Positions 1 through 5,494 of a DNA stretch of 6,613 nt are shown piece after piece; the first letter of the stretch is position 1; each line of letters starts with the position of its first letter. The DNA comes from Kiritimatiellia bacterium (GTDB taxonomy: Bacteria > Verrucomicrobiota > Kiritimatiellia > SLAD01): contig SLAD01000168.1 in the NCBI GenBank assembly GCA_007126995.1, positions 1-6,613 on the forward strand. Reading direction: 5' to 3'. A program made the translations under genes and the position numbers. Below the pieces are notes generated by a model. The model was not told the DNA's origin. It ran no database searches and saw only the letters and a program-made list of their open reading frames with translations.

Positions 1-1186
1 CCCGCCGATGGGCCGCATTCAGCTCCATGTCCGCGCCGATCGGAAACCCCAGCTCTGCGCCAGTAACCGGATCGAGATTCGGCGGGAAAAGCGCCAGTTC
101 CTTCAATCGACGAGCACCTTGGCCGGGGGCAAAAAGGCGGAAGACGTCTGAAGTTACTGGCGCATCGAATGTGACCGCCACTTCAGAAGAGGTATTGGGT
201 TCTTGACTCGACCCGACTTCCGATCCCGGCACCGTGATCCAATCCTCACCATCAGGGTATTCGATCTGGAAGCGGGGAATCACTCGATCCGGCCGATCAT
301 CAATGCCGCTGTAGACATGGGCGCTGGCGATGGTGACCGGTATCGGAAAATGCACTTCCACCCATTGGTTCCAGGCGTCCTGTGAACGCCAGCTATTCAT
401 GTTGCCGACCACGCCATCCGTGGCAAAGGCGGCTCGAAAGCGGCTGTTTGTGGTGCGGCCTGCACTGAATTGATACTTCGCCAGATTGACGCGCGGAGCC
501 GCTGTCGGCAGCATCCCATTCACGTGCCCAGCGACACTAAGCTTCGGGCTATCGGTCAGGCCGTCGAATGGAATGTGGCCCAGCTTAAAGGACACCCGTC
601 CGTCGCCGTCCGGGGTTGTGGGGGCGATCGTGATCAAGAATTTTACGTCCGTGATATCCAGTTCGGCCACCAGCGGGGGATCGAAGCGGGCCGCGTACTC
701 GCCGTTGGCGGCATACGAATAGTGATTGGTCCGCGTGCCGAGATAGACATCATCTCCGCCCCCCACTTCGCCATCGGCGCCCAGATAGGTGATGGAGACG
801 ACGATGTTGCTGGCATTGTTGTTGGCCGCCTGAACGAAGGAGGCAAAGCCAAGCCCGGTGATGGTGACGGTGGTGGGGCCTTGATTGGTGGAAAGCAGGC
901 CGGAGAAAGAGCGGATATAGTTTCCCGCGTTCGGCTGGATGATGGTCTCATCAGCGCCCCCTATGGCGGCGTCATCGACAAAGAAGGTCCGACCCAACAG
1001 GGTGGTCACGTCCGCTTTCACGAATGTTCCGCCATGAGCCGATAGGGCTCCTGCGAAAAGGAGGAGGATCGTCAGATAAACACGGAATCCCTTTCCCGGG
1101 GAGTCACTGCTCCCCAGTGTCACCCCGGCAATCGGCTGACCCCCATTCATTGGCCTACGGGCGATTACTCTTTCGATCCAGCGCAT
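1..1186 (-). CDS. Secreted protein with beta-rich N-terminal domain and F5/8 type C (discoidin-like) domain; 3' end outside window
   Basis: The frame is open for 395 codons from an ATG at 1186 to the left edge, so the C-terminus is missing. Residues 36-50 are a hydrophobic stretch (VYLTILLLFAGALSA) that looks like a signal-peptide core, with probable cleavage near residue 50. Residues 55-225 are rich in Thr, Gly and Asp and probably all beta. They contain SITYLGADGEVGGGDD (131-146), a pattern I associate with Verrucomicrobiota secreted proteins. Residues about 240-367 look like an F5/8 type C domain: NSRFRAAFATDG, W266, W272 and W275 with WVEVHF, RFQIEY, DVFRLF and LKELALF in the usual order. 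Such domains bind glycans or surfaces. The start is uncertain: the N-region before the core is very long, no strong ribosome binding site is seen, and ATG at 1150 or GTG at 1123 are alternatives. A C-terminal sorting signal such as PEP-CTERM may follow but cannot be seen. Substrate unknown. Confidence 0.85.
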   Translation of the reverse strand, partial: MRWIERVIARRPMNGGQPIAGVTLGSSDSPGKGFRVYLTILLLFAGALSAHGGTFVKADVTTLLGRTFFVDDAAIGGADETIIQPNAGNYIRSFSGLLSTNQGPTTVTITGLGFASFVQAANNNASNIVVSITYLGADGEVGGGDDVYLGTRTNHYSYAANGEYAARFDPPLVAELDITDVKFLITIAPTTPDGDGRVSFKLGHIPFDGLTDSPKLSVAGHVNGMLPTAAPRVNLAKYQFSAGRTTNSRFRAAFATDGVVGNMNSWRSQDAWNQWVEVHFPIPVTIASAHVYSGIDDRPDRVIPRFQIEYPDGEDWITVPGSEVGSSQEPNTSSEVAVTFDAPVTSDVFRLFAPGQGARRLKELALFPPNLDPVTGAELGFPIGADMELNAAHRR

Positions 1187-1414
1187 ATACAGGAGACCTT
1201 GATCATCTATTGAAACGCTTCAAAATTCCGAGCTGACTGCTTCACCACAAAGTGGCGTGAAAATGTAATAAAGAATGTAACTTAACGCAATATTTCAGCA
1301 TTGTAAAGTGGGTGTGAAGAAAGAGGTGTCATGTGAGCTGCGTAGCAGCGTGGCCGAGCGCAAACTGTGAATTCGTGGCAGACGCAACCAACTTCTAGCC
1401 TTTCGCTGGTATGG
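1187..1414. other. Intergenic region, 228 bases, AT-rich in its middle
   Basis: This gap separates the two-helix membrane protein gene from the secreted discoidin protein gene. It must hold the end of the former transcript and probably the promoter of the latter. I see a weak promoter-like pair at 1262-1290, a CCAC-AAA-GTGG hairpin at 1245-1255, a GCTGC-GTA-GCAGC hairpin at 1337-1349 and an inverted repeat at 1394-1419. The minus-strand frame of the secreted gene is closed by a TGA shortly upstream of its first ATG. No credible small gene or RNA was found. Confidence 0.6.
1262..1290 (-). promoter_or_regulatory. Possible sigma-70-like promoter for the secreted discoidin protein
   Basis: On the minus strand TTGCGT (1285-1290) is followed, after 17 bases, by TACATT (1262-1267). 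Three of six and four of six bases match the consensus. The pair lies in the most AT-rich part of the gap and would give a leader of roughly 70 bases before the ATG at 1186. An overlapping alternative is TTTACA about 20 bases upstream. AT-rich sequence yields such pairs by chance, so this is only a candidate. Confidence 0.25.
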
Positions 1415-1419
1415 CTAGA
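1394..1419 (-). repeat. Inverted repeat overlapping the stop codon of the two-helix membrane protein; possible weak terminator
   Basis: TCTAGCC (1394-1400) and GGCTAGA (1413-1419) form a perfect 7-base-pair stem with a 12-base loop. The TAG stop at 1415-1417 lies inside the stem. Downstream on the minus strand the sequence is AGTTGGTTGC rather than a T-run, so it is not a standard intrinsic terminator. It may be a transcript-end hairpin or chance. Confidence 0.3.
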
Positions 1420-2212
1420 CCACGTGATCATCGCGAACCAGTGAGCCGGAGAGATTCGCTTGCTCTGAATAGCCCTGGCGCTTCAGCTCATTCACGATGG
1501 CGATGATTTCTGAAATGGTCACGCTAACTCCGAGACGGCCAATGCGGTGATAGTAGGAGGCAGCGGAAGGGAACTTATCGGCCTTGGCATATTGGCGTAA
1601 ATGAGAGCCCGCATCCTTTAGGTGCATATGGAGTCGCATGAGCGATGACACCAATTGCGGGTCCAGATACTCCGAATACTTCATGTTCAAGATGTCCCAC
1701 AAATCTTCCGCCTTCTCATTCAGATAGGAGTACGTGTTGTCCGTAAACAGAAGCTGATCAACCAATCGTTTGCGAATGGCGTCAGGACCTTGTTGTTCCA
1801 TTTCGGTTAGCAACGCGGCGCGCTGCGCGCTGATGCGGACAAGCTGCTCTTCTTCGGGAACATCATCCGCAATGTCGGGATTGAACCCAAACGCGCGCGC
1901 GGAAATGCCGTCTCGGATGCGATTGATGTTGCGTGCGACGAGGTAGTCGATGTGGTCCTGCACCAGTTTCCAGCGTCTTGTTTTGGAGCGCACCAGCAGG
2001 GTGTCGATGATGAAGAGTAAAAAAGCGGCACCCAACAACTCCGTAAACAGTCCCACCAGTAGTTCGGGCAGATGATCCTGAAAGATCCAAATCAGCGCCA
2101 TCGTGATAAAGATGGTTGCATAGACCGTCAGCGGAATGTCCGTCTGGGCAATGCGGTCCAGCCACGACTTGGACTTTGACTCTGTTACGGATGATTGCTT
2201 GTCTTCACTCAT
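1415..2212 (-). CDS. Inner-membrane protein of unknown function with two transmembrane helices and a helical cytoplasmic domain
   Basis: The product is 265 residues. I do not recognise the family. A polar N-terminus (1-26) is followed by two closely spaced hydrophobic helices at about 27-44 and 49-73, separated by a very short loop. RSKTRRWK (75-82) directly after the second helix predicts that both termini face the cytoplasm. Residues 80-245 are charged and mostly helix-forming, with Tyr-rich stretches (YSYLNEKAEDLWDILNMKY, SYYHRIGR). No catalytic motif is visible. The hairpin-plus-helical-domain layout would suit an oligomeric scaffold or a sensor-like protein, but that is inference. The start is supported by AGGAG ten bases upstream and by an initiating MSEDK typical of a cytoplasmic N-terminus. 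It follows the O-acetylation operon after 124 bases with its own promoter-like sequence, so a functional link to the operon is not shown. Confidence 0.85.
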   Translation of the reverse strand: MSEDKQSSVTESKSKSWLDRIAQTDIPLTVYATIFITMALIWIFQDHLPELLVGLFTELLGAAFLLFIIDTLLVRSKTRRWKLVQDHIDYLVARNINRIRDGISARAFGFNPDIADDVPEEEQLVRISAQRAALLTEMEQQGPDAIRKRLVDQLLFTDNTYSYLNEKAEDLWDILNMKYSEYLDPQLVSSLMRLHMHLKDAGSHLRQYAKADKFPSAASYYHRIGRLGVSVTISEIIAIVNELKRQGYSEQANLSGSLVRDDHVV

Positions 2213-2222
2213 CGAACCATTG

Positions 2223-2227
2223 CTCCT
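2223..2227 (-). promoter_or_regulatory. Shine-Dalgarno AGGAG for the two-helix membrane protein gene
   Basis: On the minus strand AGGAG ends ten bases before the ATG at 2212, slightly longer than ideal spacing. It supports this start codon and contrasts with the MBOAT and AlgJ-like genes, which lack such a site. Confidence 0.6.
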
Positions 2228-2250
2228 GTCGGATCACCATGAACGGCGCG

Positions 2251-2280
2251 AGTATACCGGATGATTTGCCGGAGGCCCAA
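2251..2280 (-). promoter_or_regulatory. Probable sigma-70-like promoter for the two-helix membrane protein gene
   Basis: On the minus strand TTGGGC (2275-2280) and TATACT (2251-2256) are separated by 18 bases. The -10 matches the consensus at five of six bases and the -35 at three of six. Transcription would begin near 2244, giving a leader of about 30 bases that includes the AGGAG. No good intrinsic terminator for the AlgJ-like gene is visible before it, so read-through from the operon is also possible. Confidence 0.4.
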
Positions 2281-2336
2281 CCCATAAAGTCGTGCGTCGA
2301 TATTCTGTAGTTCTTTGGCTCGTGGTTGGATTGGCA

Positions 2337-4028
2337 CTACGGCAACAACATGCCCCACGCGGGTTCTTGCAATTGCAACTCCCAGTCATCCAGCTCGGAT
2401 CGGTTGATGCCATCAAACTGGTCCGCGAAGTCGGACCAGCTATGCAGTTCCAGGTTGACCGTTTGTCCCGGTCGCAGGCGGGCCGCGGCGGTCCATTCAT
2501 TGTCGCGCATGCTGTGCAGATACACCACGGCCTCTGTGTTATCAGGCAGATCAACCAAGTGCAGGGCTAGTATATGATCACGGTATGGCACGGTGCCGGG
2601 GCGCGGGACTTGGGATACGGCTTGGACCGTGCCCTGAACGGTTTGGCTGCTGCCGGGTTCCGGCACGAAGAAGGCGGTCTCTGGCGGCTCGCGCAATTCC
2701 AAGGGGATCAATCGCCAGTCGCCGACGGCCAGTTCGCGCGCCGCGAACTGCCAGATGACGACCTGTTTCCCAGCCAACCGATCACGTCCGCGTGCCAGTT
2801 CGCGGCTCAGCATGTCGCGTGTGGCGAAGGCGCCGCTATCATTGCGCACCAGACGATCGATCGGCGCATTCAAATGGTAACTCAGTTGCTCGGCGAAACC
2901 GGCCGCTTCGCCCCAACCCATCGGCTCCAGCGAGAAGATGTTGCTGAAACTGTCGCCCAGCAGGAGTACGTCGGCCTCCTCGCTGGCGCGCCAAAATTGA
3001 TTATCGGCAGTAAATACACTGTGAACGGTCACCTGCTCGGGTGGAAACAGCATCTGATTCGGTGGCAGATCCAGCATCAAGGCCACATCGCCGTAGGCCT
3101 CGATTCGGGTGGGCTCGCGACGAAGACCTTGATCTGGTGCGGAATCGGGATTCAGCGCGCGGCGCAAGTGATCCGCCAAGTCGGCCGCGATGGCCTCCAT
3201 CGCTTCGGGCCGCCAATGCGTGTCGGTTGCCAAATACTGAGCTTCGTCCGACGATAGCTTGCGCTCGTGCAAAGCGGATGTCGGGTCATAGACTCGGACA
3301 CCGGCTGCCGCAAGGTCATCAAGCAGTCTGGAATAGGACACGTTGTGTAGTGGAGGACCGGTGCGATCAAATCGCCGCGAAAACTGTTCGGAATGGATCG
3401 TGGGCTTGATGGGGGTGGGCATGACGATCAACTGGATATCGCGCGCGGCGAGCTGTTGATGAAAATCAATGATCGCCTTGCGCGGATCCGGTTGCGGCGC
3501 GGCCCGCCACTCGTTGCCCTCAGCGGCCCGCCGGGCCAGTTGCCGGGGTTCCAGAAAACCGGGACCAGTCAAATAGTCGATGCCGGGACGATAGAAGAGC
3601 CAGCCGTCACGGCCGACGTAGGCTTCCTCGTTCCCGACACCCAGCAGCCCGCTCAAGCCCGCTTGCATCGGCGGACGCACGCGTTGGCCGAACGCGGATT
3701 CGTCTTCCAGCCGATCCTCGAACGCGGCAATGGATTGAAGCATGCGTCGATTGACTTTAAACAAGCTGCTGAATGTCCAACTTTCGCGTCGCCAAGGTTC
3801 TGCGATATGGGGCCAATCATCCTGCCATGTCATCGTGGTGGGGATATAGGCGGCATCCTGCTGCCGGGCGACCCCATATTCGGCCAGATGCTGGTGGATC
3901 GGGACCGTGAAAATGGCGAGCAGAAAGGCGCCCACCAAAAGAATGGCGGCGTTCCGACGAACGTCGGTATGCCCGACTTCTTCCCGGGCGATCTGCTCAC
4001 GCGAGCGCTGTTGGCGAGTAACTTTCAT
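2337..4028 (-). CDS. AlgJ/AlgX-like polysaccharide O-acetyltransferase with an extra C-terminal module
   Basis: The 563-residue product resembles the AlgJ/AlgX family of SGNH-hydrolase-like enzymes, which attach acetyl groups to polysaccharides in the periplasm. A charged N-terminus is followed by one hydrophobic helix (about 28-44), probably an uncleaved anchor with the enzyme outside. Family signatures are GRDGWLF (139-145), MPTPIKPT (203-210), TDTHW (268-272) and LLLGDSFSN (355-363). By analogy with AlgX the catalytic Asp, His and Ser would be D269, H271 and S360, so the enzyme looks intact. The SGNH region ends near residue 440. Residues about 465-563 form an added module that also ends the neighbouring LamG protein. 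The start shares one base with the MBOAT stop, and the upstream sequence is pyrimidine-rich without a Shine-Dalgarno, so translation is probably coupled. It could act on another polymer than alginate; the acceptor is unknown. Confidence 0.93.
   Translation of the reverse strand: MKVTRQQRSREQIAREEVGHTDVRRNAAILLVGAFLLAIFTVPIHQHLAEYGVARQQDAAYIPTTMTWQDDWPHIAEPWRRESWTFSSLFKVNRRMLQSIAAFEDRLEDESAFGQRVRPPMQAGLSGLLGVGNEEAYVGRDGWLFYRPGIDYLTGPGFLEPRQLARRAAEGNEWRAAPQPDPRKAIIDFHQQLAARDIQLIVMPTPIKPTIHSEQFSRRFDRTGPPLHNVSYSRLLDDLAAAGVRVYDPTSALHERKLSSDEAQYLATDTHWRPEAMEAIAADLADHLRRALNPDSAPDQGLRREPTRIEAYGDVALMLDLPPNQMLFPPEQVTVHSVFTADNQFWRASEEADVLLLGDSFSNIFSLEPMGWGEAAGFAEQLSYHLNAPIDRLVRNDSGAFATRDMLSRELARGRDRLAGKQVVIWQFAARELAVGDWRLIPLELREPPETAFFVPEPGSSQTVQGTVQAVSQVPRPGTVPYRDHILALHLVDLPDNTEAVVYLHSMRDNEWTAAARLRPGQTVNLELHSWSDFADQFDGINRSELDDWELQLQEPAWGMLLP
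2340..2636 (-). other. C-terminal module of the AlgJ-like protein, shared with the LamG protein
   Basis: Encodes residues 465-563. Anchor residues are V468, A470, S472, V474, P475, P477, P481-Y482-R483, H505, N510, A516-R517, G521, L526, W531, D533, G540 and D547-D548-W549. The same residues occur in the same order at the end of the LamG protein. Alternating hydrophobic residues suggest a small beta-rich domain. I do not recognise a named family. Confidence 0.6.
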
Positions 4029-4030
4029 CA
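4026..4030 (-). promoter_or_regulatory. TGATG stop-start overlap coupling the MBOAT and AlgJ-like genes
   Basis: The MBOAT stop TGA (4030-4028) shares its last base with the ATG (4028-4026) of the AlgJ-like gene. The sequence before it, which encodes the C-terminal IYFIF, is AT- and pyrimidine-rich and has no Shine-Dalgarno. Termination-reinitiation by the same ribosome is the likely mode, giving matched amounts of two proteins that work together. Confidence 0.8.
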
Positions 4031-5485
4031 GAAGATAAAATAGATAAAGGGGTTATACGCTTGCGTCGCCAGCACCAGAATCGATAGGCCGAACAGGAGC
4101 AGAATGACGGCCACTTTCCAGAGCGGCAAGGAGCGGGTCCAGTCCCAGGTTTGCGGCGCGCCCCACGTGACGACGATGGCAATCATGAAGGTGATGACGT
4201 AGTACGGTTGGTAAAGCAGCCCGCCCAGTAACGCTGCCGATTCGGTCGGCGACACGAGGCCGAACATCGCGCCCAAATAAGCCAGTGCCGAGGGCAGATC
4301 GGCGGCGCGGAAGAAGACCCAGGTAATCAACACGATCACAAAGGTAATGCCCACACGGATGGCATCGGGTAAGCGGCGATAGAATGAATCCTTGCCCTGC
4401 AAGCGTTCAACGCCCAGCAGCACCCCGTGAATACCGCCCCAGATGACGAAATTCCATGAGGCGCCGTGCCAAAGCCCGCCCAGCAGCATGACCAGCGCCA
4501 GATTAATACCCGTCCGCAACGAGCCGAGCTTGTTCCCGCCCAGCGGGATGTATAGGTAGTCGCGCAGCCAGGAGGACAAAGAGATGTGCCATCGTCGCCA
4601 GAACTCGGTAATCGAACGGGCGTGATAGGGGGAATCAAAATTCTTGGGAAATACAAAACCGAGCATGAGCCCGAGGCCGATCGCCATGTCGGTGTAGGCA
4701 CTGAAGTCGAAATAGATTTGGAAGGCATACGCGATCACGCCGTACCACGCGTCGAGCAGGCCGATGGACCCTGCGTCGAAGGCTACGTCGGCCACCTTGC
4801 CGCAGGGATTGGCGATGAGGATTTTCTTTGCCAGACCCACACAGATAAAGGCGGCGCCGCGGGCGCACTTGGTTAAGGTGTGAGTGCGTTCACGAAGCTG
4901 CTCGGAGACTTCGGAAAAGCGGATGATCGGGCCCGCCACCAGTTGCGGGAACATTGAAACATAGCAGGCGAAATCGATAAAGTTGCGCAGCGCCCGCGCG
5001 TGACCGCGGTATACATCAATCGTGTAGCTCATCGACTGGAAGGTGTAGAAGCTGATCCCGAGCGGCAGCGTAATGCGGATCGCCAAATCCAGTTGTAGGT
5101 CCGGCAAGCCGATCGCTTGCACGATCGCGTCATAATTTTCCGTCGCGAAGTTGAAGTATTTGAAGAAGCCGAGCAGCGAGAGGTTCGAAATGATGGAGAC
5201 CGTGACGGCGATCCGTTGCGCCCGCGTGCGCGGGGTGCCCGGCTCGAGCGGGGCCACATCATAGCGACCGTCGAACGGCGTGTGACGGGCAATCACCAGT
5301 CCGCAGATGTAGTCGACGATCGTCGAAAAGGCGAGCAGTAGAACGAAAGCCGGGTTGGCCCAGCCATAAAACGCATAGCTGAGCAGGGTCAAAAAGACAT
5401 GCTTCAGGCGTCGCGGCGCGCTGTAATAGAGGAGCAACGCGAGCGGCAAGAAATAGAACAGGAATACATGGGAACTGAAGACCAT
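4028..5485 (-). CDS. MBOAT family membrane O-acyltransferase, AlgI-like
   Basis: The 485-residue product is a polytopic membrane protein of the AlgI/DltB type, near the usual length for AlgI-like proteins. It begins MVFSSHVFLFYFLPLALLLY, a typical AlgI-family N-terminus that fixes the start. The family core is complete: LGISFYTFQSMSYTIDVYRG (142-161), FPQLVAGPIIRF (179-190), YFDFSAYTDMAIGLG (258-272), FWRRWHISLSSWLRDYLYIP (295-314) and LLGGLWHGASWNF (334-346). H340 is the expected active-site histidine and H300 the second conserved one. The C-terminus FIYFIF is also family-like. In characterised systems AlgI takes acetyl from a cytoplasmic donor and passes it across the membrane to an AlgJ/AlgX-type enzyme, which is exactly the next gene. 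It starts nine bases after the LamG gene with no obvious Shine-Dalgarno. Acceptor glycan and acyl group are not determined by sequence. Confidence 0.96.
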   Translation of the reverse strand: MVFSSHVFLFYFLPLALLLYYSAPRRLKHVFLTLLSYAFYGWANPAFVLLLAFSTIVDYICGLVIARHTPFDGRYDVAPLEPGTPRTRAQRIAVTVSIISNLSLLGFFKYFNFATENYDAIVQAIGLPDLQLDLAIRITLPLGISFYTFQSMSYTIDVYRGHARALRNFIDFACYVSMFPQLVAGPIIRFSEVSEQLRERTHTLTKCARGAAFICVGLAKKILIANPCGKVADVAFDAGSIGLLDAWYGVIAYAFQIYFDFSAYTDMAIGLGLMLGFVFPKNFDSPYHARSITEFWRRWHISLSSWLRDYLYIPLGGNKLGSLRTGINLALVMLLGGLWHGASWNFVIWGGIHGVLLGVERLQGKDSFYRRLPDAIRVGITFVIVLITWVFFRAADLPSALAYLGAMFGLVSPTESAALLGGLLYQPYYVITFMIAIVVTWGAPQTWDWTRSLPLWKVAVILLLFGLSILVLATQAYNPFIYFIF

Positions 5486-5494
5486 AGACGGGCA

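Noticed and set aside
643..951. Minus-strand open frame of 102 codons rich in Ser and Pro
   Set aside because: Same strand but a different frame from the secreted gene, and low-complexity composition typical of an off-frame shadow.
470..1045. Plus-strand open frame of 191 codons
   Set aside because: It lies antisense to the secreted discoidin gene, has a Gly/Arg-rich composition with no recognisable domain, and no ribosome binding site; the minus-strand frame has a clear signal-like core and domain patterns.
1245..1255. CCAC-AAA-GTGG hairpin in the leader of the secreted protein gene as a regulatory RNA element
   Set aside because: A four-base stem is too short to support a riboswitch or attenuator call.
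1337..1349. GCTGC-GTA-GCAGC hairpin as a terminator
   Set aside because: The stem is only five pairs and the following minus-strand sequence has no T-run; it could arise by chance.
2257..2273. CCGG...CCGG repeat between the AlgJ-like gene and the membrane protein gene as a terminator
   Set aside because: Only four self-complementary bases pair, and it sits inside the likely promoter spacer.
2574..3257. Plus-strand open frame of 227 codons
   Set aside because: Antisense to the AlgJ-like gene across its catalytic region; no coding signature of its own.
3393..4043. Plus-strand open frame of 216 codons
   Set aside because: Antisense to the N-terminal half of the AlgJ-like gene and explained by its codon pattern.
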